From Phoma sp. XZ068 (Eukaryota; Ascomycota; Dothideomycetes; Pleosporales; Didymellaceae), in contig RBKR01000014.1 of NCBI GenBank assembly GCA_004835665.1, positions 992,001 through 1,056,000 of the forward strand: 64,000 bases of DNA, in the 5' to 3' direction. The notes beneath the pieces were generated by a model. That model was not told the DNA's origin and ran no database searches. It was given only the letters and a program-made list of their open reading frames with translations. The position numbers and the translations under genes were made by a program. Shown piece after piece: positions 11,238 to 21,817 of this stretch (within the stretch, counting starts at the first letter, position 1; each line of letters opens with the position of its first letter).

Positions 11238-11495
11238 ATGGCTATCCTCCGCACTCTCACGACTAAGATCAAGACAAAGATGTCGCCTTCGTCATCGCCA
11301 ACTACGTCACCAACCTCTCCACACGTTTCGTCCTTTGAAAGGGTCAGTGGGCGCAAAGATTATAGCATGCAACGCCCCGAGTCCCAATCACGAATGGACT
11401 CTTTCATTCAAGACGACGACATCTATGAAGCACCAAAAGAGACGGAGAAGAAGAGCAAGAGAGTCAGCCGTTTCCGTGAGGAACTCTTCGACTGA
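11238..11495 (+). CDS. Small basic Ser-rich protein, hypothetical
   Basis: 85-residue frame beginning MAILRTLTTKIKTKM. The ATG is preceded by a CA/CT-rich leader (CAATCAACAATCAGC), typical of fungal 5' UTRs, and a TATA-like word about 130 bp upstream. The frame is open further upstream, but that part reads like UTR. Residues 15-35 are Ser/Thr/Pro-rich, the middle is acidic (DDDIYE) and the end is lysine/arginine-rich (KKSKRVSRFREELFD). No signal peptide or membrane segment. No known family recognised. It converges on the GRASP gene about 100 bp away. Confidence 0.5.
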   Translation: MAILRTLTTKIKTKMSPSSSPTTSPTSPHVSSFERVSGRKDYSMQRPESQSRMDSFIQDDDIYEAPKETEKKSKRVSRFREELFD

Positions 11496-11597
11496 TTGTG
11501 CTTGAGTTGAATTAAGGACTAACGGGTATGCTATCCACTCGAACCTTGTGTCATATTTTCTGAAATTGACCATGCTCTAGTTGGCAACAAAAGCACA

Positions 11598-12851
11598 TCA
11601 TGCTTCTTCAGCTTCCGGCTCAGCCGCTGGAGCTTCAGGTTCACCCTGCACAGGCGTCCCGCTCTTTGGCGGCCCACGAGGCGGTCCACCAGCCTTTGGT
11701 GGGGGAGGCACACCGCCCTTGCCTTTGGGCGTGTAATCGTCCTCCTTGCTCTTTTGCTCCCCTTCCTTGAAGTAATCGTCCAGGCCGCCGCCCCCGGGTG
11801 TGGCAACATGTGTCCGCTGCTTCCTCTTCGGCGGTGCCGTACCTTGCGGTGGCGGAGACTTCGCTGGCATGGCAATGTTCGCTGGCACAAAAAGCTCGGA
11901 TCCATTGCCGGCGCCGCCTTGTGCAGAAGCGACATCAGAGATCAGAGGCCGCTTTTCATCGAAAGATGTTGCCGCGCTGTTCGCAGAGAACAAGGTCTCT
12001 CCTGGCGCTTGTGGTGGCTCTTCTAGAGATGCAGGAATGCGATGAAGAGCCCCGAAGCCAAGTACGCAGCCCAACGCCCCTTCACCGCCCCAACTGCGCG
12101 ATGGAGTGATGGTGACTGGTCGCGTGACATTGTATTCATGGTTGTACACAAGAAGTCGCAGTGGGCGATTGAGGAACTGTAGTCACATTAGTCGGAAACA
12201 CGGCCATGGGCAAATATAACGTACATCATCCACAAGTTCACCCAAGCCTGACTCGCCGCGCACCAAACCCTCTGGGCTACCGATGACGTAATCTCCGTAC
12301 GGTAGCAGACCTGCAGTGTCGGCAGGAGAGTTGGGAGCCACATCTAGAATGTGCCAGACATCTTCTGCGATGGCAAGAGGTGACCATTGCAGTGAAACAC
12401 CCAGGGTTGGCTTTTCAGCTGGGATGCTTATGTAGACTTCGCGGATAACTTGACCCTAACGAGCAAGTTAGCCCCCGGTTCATGTGTAGAACTAGAGCTC
12501 AATCTGCGTGAGAAATCGCTATAATCACCGCACCTTTGCACTGAAAACTCCCATACTGATTGTGTTGCCTGCACAGTTGCGCACCTCTGTCGCGAACAGC
12601 GCTGGATCAGGGTTGTCCTACATGGTTTGTCAGATTTATGCGTCCTGAAGCTCCATCTCTTTCGCACTCACAATCGTTCTGCCATTGATTCCAATGATAA
12701 AATCAAACCAGGGCTCTAGAGGGACTTCCTGATTCACATTCCGCAAGACCTGGAAGCCAAATGCACCGCCAACACCTGATTGTTGCTGCTCCTGTGGGGC
12801 AGCATCGAGACGAGAGATGAAGCGATTCAAAGACCCGAATAGTGCGGACAT
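11598..12851 (-). CDS. GRH1: Golgi reassembly stacking protein (GRASP) homologue
   Basis: Four exons: complement 12672..12851, 12534..12617, 12225..12455, 11598..12176 (357 aa). Introns of 54, 78 and 48 bp all have GT-AG ends and phase 0 junctions. GRASP proteins are cytosolic face Golgi/COPII tethers that also act in unconventional secretion. Two PDZ-like domains are visible: the first from about residue 28 (FGFQVLRNVNQEVPLEPWFDFIIGINGR), the second from about 100 (LGVSLQWSPLAIAEDVWHILDVAPNSPADTAGLLPYGDYVIG, with LRLLVYNHEYNVTR later). The C-terminal third is disordered and Pro/Gly/Lys-rich, ending EAPAAEPEAEEA. The N-terminus (MSALFGSLNRF) lacks the Gly-2 needed for myristoylation, as is usual in fungi, and is weakly amphipathic. 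Head-to-head with TGS1. Confidence 0.93.
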
Positions 12852-13332
12852 GATTCGTGGTGGCGCTCCTATAGCTGGTGACTTGGGTTGTTGATGTTGA
12901 TGACAGGTTGAGCGTTCTTCTGGTTCAGGGTTGTCGTGGCCATAGCGCGAGTGCGCGACTAGTGCGTGGATGAGGATACTCGTCTTGCAGTACTACCAAA
13001 ACACGAAGTTTGTTCAGAACTCGAATTAAAGGCCTCTCTGCTCGGTATTCCTTAAGGATACTAAGCCCTCACAACCTACTCAGAAGGTGACTTCAAAGCC
13101 TTGAGCAAGCAGTCGAACTTGGACTGTACTAGTCCCAATGAGGCAAGGCGACATGAAGTTGCTTTCCAGAGCTACGAGGACCTACGTGCATCATGACTGC
13201 TTCACCTTTTCCGCGAATTTGATCAACCGAATACTGCGTTCAGACGTACCTTACTGCTGTCGTGTTTCACAGGCTGTATCAAAGGCTTGACAGGGATCCA
13301 AAGATTGCAAAGCGGGCATCTGCCCAAGCAGG
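12852..13332. promoter_or_regulatory. Divergent promoter region GRH1/TGS1
   Basis: About 480 bp separate the two start codons, which point away from each other, so both promoters lie here. In-frame stops close the frame upstream of the chosen TGS1 ATG. No TATA box is obvious. A non-coding 5' exon for TGS1 cannot be excluded because several AG acceptors precede the ATG. Confidence 0.6.
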
Positions 13333-14251
13333 ATGGAGGAAGTTCCAGATGGCATACATCAATGGCTGAGCGTTGATCAATTTCCTGGACACCTGCAAAA
13401 GTAGGCGACATGTATCCTCGCCTTTGGGATCTAAAACTGACTTATCTCAGATACTGGTTTCAACGCTTCAAAATCTGGGACAAGTACGATGAAGGTGTTT
13501 GGATGACAGAAGATGCCTGGTTCGGTGTTACCCCAGAACCCATAGCAAAGTAAGTGGCCTCGTTCATCTTGTCTCAACACCTTTTTGACAAGCTCAAGTA
13601 AAATTGCAGCACATATCGCAGAGTCCGCACCAAAAGAGAAGACCGTCATCATCGATGCATTCGCAGGCGTAGGTGGCAACGCAATCGCCTTAGCTCGATC
13701 AGGTCGCTGGGAGCGTGTCTTCGCCATTGAGAAAGACCCCAAAACGTTGAAATGCGCAAAGCACAATGCAGAAATCTACGGCGTGGCGAACAAGATCTTC
13801 TGGCTAGCGGGCGACTGCTTCGAGGCCATTAGCAGGTTCGCGGGGCAAAAGAATACTGTCATCTTTGCTAGTCCGCCATGGGGAGGTAAGTCTTGCTGTT
13901 CAAGACCTTGTTAGACCGCAGATTGACTGGAGATAGGTACCAGCTACGGCGAGGATGATGTGTTCGATCTCTCAAAAATGGAGCCATACAACCTCGATAA
14001 GCTATACAAGAGCTTCACGAAGTACAGCAATGAGCTTGTTTTATATCTTCCACGGAACTCAGACCTGAATCAGATCGCGAGGTATGTGCCGGAAGGACAG
14101 AAGCTAGAGGTCGCGCATTACGCCATCATGGCTGCTAGCAAGGTATGTGGGCCGTTTGATAAAGAGAGCGCACTATTGATACGAATAGGCTCTGTGCGTG
14201 TATTTCGGGGACTTCAACTTTGATGTCACAGAGGAGGAGGAAGAACAGTGA
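13333..14251 (+). CDS. TGS1: Trimethylguanosine synthase (cap hypermethylase)
   Basis: Five exons: 13333..13400, 13451..13549, 13599..13885, 13937..14142, 14189..14251 (240 aa). Introns are 46-51 bp. Converts the m7G cap of snRNAs, snoRNAs and telomerase RNA to m2,2,7G in the nucleus using S-adenosylmethionine. Visible motifs: the N-terminal helix LQKYWFQRFKIWDKYDEGVW and WFGVTPEPIAN, motif I DAFAGVGGNAIALA (about 75-88), the acidic ribose-binding strand VFAIEKDP, and the catalytic ASPPWGG with its stacking Trp. The protein is close to the minimal catalytic domain and lacks the long extensions of animal Tgs1; it ends in a Glu-rich tail. The third exon start (after CAAG) was chosen because it alone restores the family sequence in frame. 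Confidence 0.92.
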
Positions 14252-14593
14252 AGTATCCGGACAATGAAAAGACAACTGCGAGGGTACACTTACACAACTT
14301 GAGGTGTGTAATAGGTGAGTATAAGAACGAAGCAGAAGCGAGATCGTGGGTCCTAAAGTATAGATATCTAAGAGTCATCTTCCGAATTCCAGAGGCCAAC
14401 GCAGGGGATGCAAATAGCAGCTTCATGGAGATGGGTCGATCCAAGAGTGCGATGAGGAAGTTCGTATTCATTCATTGCATTAGACATGCAGCCACGCGTA
14501 TGTGCCGCATGGAGATCAAGACCAGGTGGTCTTCGTCTATGTAGTGTACAAAGCCACCTCTGTTGCCCTCTTTTCTGGCAGCCTTCAACGCGC
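14252..14593. other. Short convergent intergenic region
   Basis: 342 bp between the TGS1 stop and the RPT3 stop; both transcripts must end here. No terminator signal beyond scattered A/T words is evident. Confidence 0.6.
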
Positions 14594-15961
14594 TTACTTG
14601 TAGAAGTCGAATTTGTCGGCCTCGGATGTTCCCTTGACCTGACTCGTGTATGCCTCCTCCAGGTCAGCCTGAATGATGTTGTACCTGTTCTTCCTGACGG
14701 CCCTGAGACCAGCCTCCTGCATAATGGCCGCGATAACCGCACCAGAGAGCGGGTCATTCCGCACAATCAAGCTGTCCATGTCGACTTCGGGCGACAAGCT
14801 CATCTTTCCTGCGATCGTGGAGAAGATGAGGCGGCGCTCACGGCGGTCTCGCAGCGAAGGGAATTCGATCTTTCGGTCCAGACGACCTGGTCGGAGGAGG
14901 GCAGGGTCTAGTGTGTCGGCACGGTTGGTAGCCATGATAACCTTGACGTTGGAAGTCTGGTCGAAACCGTCCATCTGGTTCAGCAGCTCGAGCAGAATAC
15001 GCTGGACTTCTCTGTCGGCTCCTGTCTGTGCATCGAAACGCTTTGTGGCGATGGCGTCGATCTCGTCAATGAAGATGATGGACGGCGAGTTCTCACGCGC
15101 CATTCGGAAGACATCTCGAACCATACGCGGTCCCTCACCAAGGTACTTTTGTACGAACTCGGATCCTACTACTCGGATGAAGGACGCAGTTGTGCTGTTT
15201 GCGACAGCCTTGACCAGCATGGTCTTGCCTGTACCTGGGGGCCCGTAGAGCAGTACACCGCGCGGCGGGTCGATACCAATCTGCTTGTATAGGTCGAAGT
15301 GTGTCAGGGGAAGCTCGACGGCTTCGCGAATCTCCTGTTTCTGCATGTCCAGACCACCAACATCGGCGTAGGTTACGTCGGGCTTCTCGTCCTGACCAAG
15401 CATAGCGATCGATGAGTCGGCCTCGGGGGGCAGGATGTCGACGAGGGCATTCGAGTGGCGGTGGAGGGCAACGGACGATGAGGGCTTGAGGAGTTCACGG
15501 TCGAGTGTGGAAAGGATGCGGACGACGTAGTTTGAGCCGGTCGAAGACTGTACGATGCCGGTGCTGGGCGAGTTAGCTCTGGACGCCTACTGAGAAGCCT
15601 TGTTGGGCGTACTTCTGGTCGATGGCCTCCATGAACTGCCCAATCACGAGCGGTACACTCTGAATCCTCTTGATCTCCTCCTGTGCCCTTACCAGCTCGC
15701 GCTTCAAACTCCGCTGCTCATCCTTGATATACTCTTCCTGAAGGTGAATGTACCTGCGCCAGTTAGCCACCTGGAGCGCGAACGTGAAGAGGGGCAGAAC
15801 ACATACTCGAGTTGCCGTTGGAGCTTCTTGAAAGTAGAGTAGTCATCGTCGCCCTCGGTTGTGAAGCCCTCCAGTGTATCGAAGTTGGGTATCGACGACG
15901 GGAGCTGCTTCTTGTGCGGCGGGACGGTGTTCGCAGGGTTCTCGACGGCGGCGTCAGCCAT
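14594..15961 (-). CDS. RPT3: 26S proteasome regulatory ATPase subunit Rpt3
   Basis: Three exons: complement 15807..15961, 15613..15753, 14594..15563 (421 aa; yeast Rpt3 is 428). Introns are 53 and 49 bp, phase 2 junctions restoring LEYIHLQEEY and DQNTGIVQSS. One of six AAA+ subunits in the 19S base that unfold ubiquitylated substrates. Seen: an N-terminal coiled coil (YIKDEQRSLKRELVRAQEEIKRI), the OB-fold region ending in LHRHSNALVDILPPEADSSI, Walker A GPPGTGKT, Walker B IIFIDEIDAI, the arginine-finger region LRPGRLDRKIEFP, and a C-terminal FYK that fits the HbYX motif used to dock into and open the 20S core. The assignment to Rpt3 rather than another Rpt rests on the overall block pattern and C-terminus. 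Confidence 0.96.
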
Positions 15962-17279
15962 GGTGGGCAGTGCTTATATCGAGTTGGTGATGTGGGCGGG
16001 TAGAGGGGCGGCGATGGGGGTGAGAGGAGTCCTGTATGGGTGGATGGCTGCTGCAAGGGTTGTGGGTGTTGTTTGCCTGTCGCAATGTTGATGAAGCTCG
16101 TGGAAGGCGTCGGCGCGTTCCAGCCCGCCAAGGCCGATGCATCGTCACATTGAAGACTGGTCACGTGTGTTCGCCGCCGCTCGAAGAGTTTATCCGACAC
16201 GATGCGCGGTCAACATTCGAGTATGAGCAGCAATACATAGTCTTCATGGTTTCAAGAATGATTGCAACCCTACGAGCGCAGTGTTGACACAGGTGTTTGG
16301 CCTGTGGCGCCGCCTGTGAAGCCAGCCGCCAGTGAAGTCGGTCAAGGGTCAGATTGAACTAGAATGCTCAAGATAACATCAAGGGTCTGAGGCGAGACGA
16401 TCCAGACAGATCAGCATCTGAAATCCCTTTGGAACCACAAGAATTGGGTCCAGGTAAGCGAAAGTCACATCAGCTCGCGGAAAGAAATCGGGCAGACAGG
16501 GCATGGCGCGGTCGGGCTGGGCGAGTCTGCGCGGTCGTTGACAAGGCCGCAACAGACGAGCAGCGCGCCTCTCCAGGACTCTGGGTGATGTAATAAGTGG
16601 AGAGAGACATGTGTTTCCGTTTCCGTGTCACCACCGTCAAATGAGAACCGGCCCCGGGGGGATTCGATCCAGTTAGCTCAGGCTTGTGAGTGCCGGCAAT
16701 GCAGCCACTCCACTGGTTGCGATGCGACAAACGCGTGTTCTGGGGTTTCGCGACGGTGCATGCTCCCCTGGAATTTCGAGTGAATTGCCCTCTGCTGCTG
16801 CTCGGTGCTGCCCTCGCTGTGCTGGAGGCCTGCAATGCTCCATGCGGAAACGGGGCCACTGACGTTTCGTGACTGACTAAGCTGGCGCGAGCGGCCGGCG
16901 CTCCTGCCTCCTCAACCTCAGCAGAGCCATCGCGTCGAAGGAGCGTGCGCGGACGTGATCTTTATCGACCCATCGCAACTCACCTTCCCCGCACTCTCTG
17001 ATGAGGACCTCCGTCTAGCGCCTCTCACTTGTCGCGCGGTGTATGTTCGTCCTGGCCTGTCCACCTTGTGCTCCTGCCCTCCCTGCGCTGGGCCCGGCCC
17101 TCGTGCTGCGTCTCGTAGTCGCGTCCATCGCCGCATCAACATGCCTGCTGACGTCTTGATACAGGTGGATTGCACGCATTCACGTGCATCCAACGCAGCT
17201 TTCCTCGAGTACAACGACCCGCCGCGACGTTTCCCTACCTCCGCTTGCCGCAACCGTCCATTCGCCGTAGCCGCGCAAC
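15962..17279. other. Divergent intergenic region RPT3/SWI1
   Basis: 1.3 kb carrying the promoters of RPT3 (minus) and SWI1 (plus). The DNA before the SWI1 ATG is C-rich (about 16900-17279), probably a long 5' UTR. A B-box-like word at 16660-16670 was tested for a tRNA and rejected. No other gene seen. Confidence 0.6.
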
Positions 17280-20200
17280 ATGGATTTCCAGTCGCCCCAG
17301 CAGAACGGCATGTACGATCCGTCCAGCTTCATCGACCCAAATGCGCTTGCAAATCCTCAAATGAACGGCGCGCGCGGCTTTGCAATGAACTCGCTTCCCC
17401 AGAAACGCGACTCGACTGGCACCGCCTTGTCCCGCTCCCAGACGCCGTCGCAACAACCCCAATTTGGCTTCCAGCAGCAGCAGGGCTTCACCCACACGCC
17501 GTCTCCGACCATGCAGAGCCAGAACTTCATGCCCGGGCAGATGGGGCAGCAGAGGATGCAGACCTCATCGCCCGCGCAGAACCCCAACGCGCCCCAAATG
17601 TCTCCCATGGGCTTCCAGGGCAATGCGATGAATCAAGGATTCAATCCGAACGCTGGTGGCCAGTTTCCTGTGCAGTCAGTGCAATTGTCGCAGAATCTAC
17701 AAGAGCGACAACTGCAGGCCCAGAGACAGTATGCCATGCGTCTACAGCAGCAGGCGCAACAGCAACAGCAGCAGCAACAGATGGGTGGAGCGATGGGAAA
17801 CCTGGCCGCCGCTAACATGGCTGCACAACAGCGACATCAGTCTGGACAGATGCCTGGCGCGATGCAGCATCCTGGCATGAGGCCAAATCCCATGCAGGCG
17901 CAGGCGCAGGCACAGGCGCAGGCACAAGCGCAGGCACAAGCGCAGGCACAAGCACAGGCACAGGCGCAACAAAACCCTCAGCTTGCTCTACAGCACTTCA
18001 CAAAGAATGTTGGTGCCCTTATGCAACAGAATGGTAGAAGCTTCAATCCCAGCCCTACCGTCGCTGGCCGTGTTATCAACCTCCAGAACCTTTACAGAAT
18101 CGTCATGCAGTTCAAGGGTTATCGCTACGTCACGCAGTCACAAGGCTGGCCGCGCGTTGCGCAGATGATGTCGATACCACCGCAGCAATTCCCAACCGCC
18201 CCAGAGGAACTCCGTATAACATACGAAAACAACTTGGGTCTCTACGAACAAGCCTATGTTCAGCGACAGAACCAGTTGAAGGGAGCTATGCCTGGACAGG
18301 GGCAGATGGGTGGTGCAATGGGCTCGCAAATGTCCCCGACAAGACCAGCAATGCCGGGCACACCTCAAAACGCAGCACAGCAAGAGTACCTTCAACAGCT
18401 ACAAAGGACAAAAGAGGCCATGCAGCAACAGCAACAGCAGAGGCAGTCAATGCCACCGACCCCACAGCAACCCCAATTCGGTGCCACGCCAGCGCCGCAA
18501 CAGTCGACTCCCCTACAAAACAACGCATCTCTCCCAGACTCGAACGGACGGAGTACACCACAAACAGATGGCAATGCGCGGAAGAGCATGAGCAGGCAAT
18601 TGGAAGGGACACCTGTCCAAGGCCAGGAGCCCGCAAACACAATGGCAACGCCAGACAAAACTGAACCCGCAGCAGCCCAAGCGCCTGCGGCATTAGAAGT
18701 CGTGGAGAAGCGGCAGCCAGTGATCGAGCAGGACGATGGCACACGCGTCTATCAGCCCGCGTACCGGACACAGGATACCTGGGGCGGTTTAGACTTCGAT
18801 TCCGACAACTTCAAGAACATGATCGAAATGATCGTCACCTACAAACCGAATGTTCCGTTATTACATGAGGCCGGCATTATCGACTTACGAGCTTTGACCA
18901 TGAGTCTTCGATCTGGACTGCACGCGGAAACAAGACTTGCATTGGATACTCTCTCGAAGATCACGTACGACAATAACGTGCAGTTGGATCTAGGGCAATG
19001 CGAAGATCTGGTGGACGTGTTGGTCGAGTTCGCAGAGGAGCAGCTGGGGGTTTTAGGAAACGACAATCCTGAAGTTACCGACATCCTGGATCTAACACCA
19101 TACGAGGACGTGATGCACCACTGCCGTGCGGAGGCTGCAACATTACAGGAACTGCCGGAAGTAGGGACGAAAGAGCACACCCTAGACCGAACGGCTGACC
19201 GACTACTGGCTATCACAACGATTTTTCGAAATCTTTCCTTCCTGGAGGTCAACCATGCGTCACTGGTTAGCCCCACAGTATTGAAGTTCTTGTCCAACTT
19301 TATACGACTGGTCGGTACCCGGGTCCTGCTTTTACGAACGCACATCAATACCTTCGACTTTATGAAGGATCTCATCACACTCTTCTCCAACACAAGCGCA
19401 AAGATCGTCTTGCCTTCTCGCGAGGATGCATACGCTGTCCTGCACTTCCTTTGCGCTTTTGCCCCTGTGCCCCGTCCTGGTAGCCCCGTCAAGTTCACGC
19501 CCTTTAGTCCGCAAACTCATCGCTATCTTCCATCTGCGGTCGACAGCCTGGCTAAGCTCCTCGCTCGCGATGATCCCAATCGGGCGTATTACAAGCAGAT
19601 CTTTGTCAACGAGGCAACTTCAAGCCCCGCCTATGACCTCCTTACACGAGCATTTGCGCTAGCAATCTCCGTTGTACCTGATCGCAATTATATTGAGAAC
19701 AAGATGTACCAGATGAAGGAGGCACGCCCTAAGGAAGTCCGCATGTTCGAGGCACGCATTGCAGAGTCACGCAAAGCATATTTAATGCAAGGTATGCTCG
19801 CAGCCGACATCCTCGCCAGCTTAGCACCTGGACCTGAAAGTGGGATCTGCCGCTCTTGGCTCGAGTCCGAGGACGGTTGGGCGAATAGTCTCCTCAAGTT
19901 CGCGATGTCACTATCCGCCACCGACGCTGCAATCCAACCGCCGCCTCCGCCACCAGCCCACCGCGGACAAAGGCCGATGGAGCCTGATCGCGAAGGTTTC
20001 CAGCTTATTGTACACCGTGCATTATCAACCTTGAAGCGTTTGGGCGACAAGTCTAAGGGTGGCGATGCACTGGTCAAAAGCGTACAAGTGAATGGCACCT
20101 CGAGCCATGAAGAAGACGAAGAAGAAGAAGATGATATGGACTTCTTTAACTTCAACGGCACAGCCTGGAAAGTCAAAGCCGACTTCCTGCCGCGCCGAGA

Positions 20201-20285
20201 GACGATGCTTGGCGCGCTACTCACATCCAATCTGGACGTCAGAAGTTTGAATCAATTTTGCAAGATTGGGTATCTGGACGAGTGA
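17280..20285 (+). CDS. SWI1: SWI/SNF chromatin-remodelling subunit Swi1 (ARID protein)
   Basis: Single exon, 1001 aa. Swi1 is the ARID-containing subunit of the nuclear SWI/SNF remodeller. Residues 1-230 are Gln/Met/Pro-rich and disordered with a 12-residue glutamine-rich run (156-167) and twelve Gln-Ala dipeptides (206-229). The ARID domain spans about 235-330, with VINLQNLYRIVMQFKGY, the loop VTQSQGWPRVAQMM and LGLYEQAYV. Residues 330-480 are again Gln/Pro-rich. From about 500 the protein is an ordered, mostly helical C-terminal region (armadillo-like, as in BAF250_C) including DRLLAITTIFRNLSFLE. An acidic patch lies at about 943-955, just before the conserved end. The ATG was chosen because upstream DNA is UTR-like and the family starts MDFQ-like. 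Identification rests on the ARID plus the C-terminal region. Confidence 0.9.
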   Translation: MDFQSPQQNGMYDPSSFIDPNALANPQMNGARGFAMNSLPQKRDSTGTALSRSQTPSQQPQFGFQQQQGFTHTPSPTMQSQNFMPGQMGQQRMQTSSPAQNPNAPQMSPMGFQGNAMNQGFNPNAGGQFPVQSVQLSQNLQERQLQAQRQYAMRLQQQAQQQQQQQQMGGAMGNLAAANMAAQQRHQSGQMPGAMQHPGMRPNPMQAQAQAQAQAQAQAQAQAQAQAQAQQNPQLALQHFTKNVGALMQQNGRSFNPSPTVAGRVINLQNLYRIVMQFKGYRYVTQSQGWPRVAQMMSIPPQQFPTAPEELRITYENNLGLYEQAYVQRQNQLKGAMPGQGQMGGAMGSQMSPTRPAMPGTPQNAAQQEYLQQLQRTKEAMQQQQQQRQSMPPTPQQPQFGATPAPQQSTPLQNNASLPDSNGRSTPQTDGNARKSMSRQLEGTPVQGQEPANTMATPDKTEPAAAQAPAALEVVEKRQPVIEQDDGTRVYQPAYRTQDTWGGLDFDSDNFKNMIEMIVTYKPNVPLLHEAGIIDLRALTMSLRSGLHAETRLALDTLSKITYDNNVQLDLGQCEDLVDVLVEFAEEQLGVLGNDNPEVTDILDLTPYEDVMHHCRAEAATLQELPEVGTKEHTLDRTADRLLAITTIFRNLSFLEVNHASLVSPTVLKFLSNFIRLVGTRVLLLRTHINTFDFMKDLITLFSNTSAKIVLPSREDAYAVLHFLCAFAPVPRPGSPVKFTPFSPQTHRYLPSAVDSLAKLLARDDPNRAYYKQIFVNEATSSPAYDLLTRAFALAISVVPDRNYIENKMYQMKEARPKEVRMFEARIAESRKAYLMQGMLAADILASLAPGPESGICRSWLESEDGWANSLLKFAMSLSATDAAIQPPPPPPAHRGQRPMEPDREGFQLIVHRALSTLKRLGDKSKGGDALVKSVQVNGTSSHEEDEEEEDDMDFFNFNGTAWKVKADFLPRRETMLGALLTSNLDVRSLNQFCKIGYLDE
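17895..17966 (+). repeat. CAGGCN/CAAGCN hexanucleotide repeat encoding (Gln-Ala)12
   Basis: Twelve in-frame hexamers CAR-GCR inside SWI1. Third positions vary (CAG/CAA, GCG/GCA), so the tract is not a perfect microsatellite. The length is a multiple of six, so unit gain or loss keeps frame. Confidence 0.9.
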
Positions 20286-21817
20286 ACGGTGTTCTGGTAG
20301 GGAGGTGTAACGGCGAAAATAGGAGCGTTTTGTATGGCGTAGCAGCTTGCATTGGTGGGATCTTTGGCACTACTGCATTGTGGAGGAGCACGCTTTAGCT
20401 TGTTCTTATTAGACGTCGAAACTGCATTGGCAAGATTGCCATATTTCTGAAATGTTAATTTGTACAGTTAACAAAATATTTTGTTGCCTCTGGCACACTT
20501 CAAACAATACTTTGTGTCTAGCAATACAGCAACGATTCCATTCCCTTCCTTGGGCTCACATCTCTGCACAAGCGACATGCTACTACGAGAATAGCATCCG
20601 GTAGCGTTGATTCTAGAAGTAACGGTAAGAGTCCACATAACAGTCCAACACTCGCAGGTGTCCCCTCTCGGCTAATGATTCGGTGCTTGCCGATGTGGCA
20701 CCGCACAACTGAACCCTGCGACGGACCTACCCGGCATGTTGTTATTTTGGGCTGACGAACGTCTAGGGCCGCCGCCACAACCGTACTCGCCGTTGGGACA
20801 CTTTCACTAGCAAGGTCAGATTGTACTGGTACATGTTGGTTTTCATGTACATGTCACAGGAGAAGGTGTATACAGGGTTGGCAGACACACATTTGGGAGT
20901 GTTTATGGCAGGTTCTGAACCTTGAGCCCTGTTTCATGCCATAACCCTGTAATAAACAAATGTTATTGGCACAGTGAAGATCATTCTTGCGGTTCTCGTG
21001 TGGTGAAGATCAGCCTTCGTACTGGCAGTCTCTGAAGTCATGACAGGTATTAGCAGCCAAAGTACGAAGCAGCCAAAGTGCGAAGCGACAATATCGTAAC
21101 ATCGTGGTACCACATCTCAAAGGGAGGCCATGGCGAGTGACTTCATCGCTAGCGATACGAGACACGAGGTACGGTGGTATGTGTTGTTCAGTGTCGGTGA
21201 ACTGATCGACGATATGATGTCGACAAAAAGCTCAGATCTATTCTTGTCGCCGCGCTACTCAGCTGTGACCAATCTCAACGCTCGGAAATTAGCGGCCTTA
21301 GTCCAAAATGGCAGCCAGCTAGCCACCTACGGGTAGGCTGCCGGTGCATTGATCGGCTAGTGCAGCCCTGCTGTGGCAATTTAACGTCACTCCCAGCAGC
21401 TTTCAGTCGGGAGAGGAGGAACTGCAAAGGACCCGCACTCGGAAGGGGCGTCGCAATGCGCCGGCTGTGGCACACTCCACCATTTAGATACAAAATGTGG
21501 GGAATACGAGCGGTCGGACCAGCTCAACGCTCGTGTTTGTGCTCCATGACTTCATACGTTGCAATAGCACCAGCGCCTAGCAACACCAGCCTCGGTGACC
21601 TCCACTCGGAAGCCGCGGCATTATTGTAAGGAGATGACATTGTAGTAAGGAGATGGCACTGCCAGCGCAGAGTGCCGTAGGTATATATGAGCCTGGCATT
21701 GTCCAGTTTAAGAGCATCATCACAACATCAACACATCCATTCACTACTACTTAGTACTCAATCCCACATCAACACCACTCTCAACAACAATAATCAAACT
21801 CCCTCAACACCACCAAC
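20286..21817. other. Intergenic, 1.5 kb without a supported gene
   Basis: SWI1 3' flank and upstream region of the PhiA-like gene. Two frames (20518-20778 minus, 21130-21336 plus) have no family signal. A direct pair CGAAGCAGCCAAAGT / GCGAAGC lies near 21060-21090, and GGAGATG recurs at 21630-21655. The last 150 bp are a CA-rich leader. Confidence 0.5.
21681..21690 (+). promoter_or_regulatory. TATA box of PhiA-like gene
   Basis: GTATATATGA sits about 130 bp before the ATG at 21818 and is followed by a CA-rich leader with many ATCAACA/CAACA words. This matches a strongly expressed fungal secreted-protein promoter. It is the clearest TATA element in the window. Confidence 0.6.

Noticed and set aside
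16640..16730. tRNA-like sequence (GGATTCGATCC on plus, GGATCGAATCC on minus, with AGTTAGCTCAGG nearby)
   Set aside because: On neither strand do the T-arm, anticodon arm and acceptor stem pair, and no T-run terminator follows; only the B-box word resembles a tRNA.
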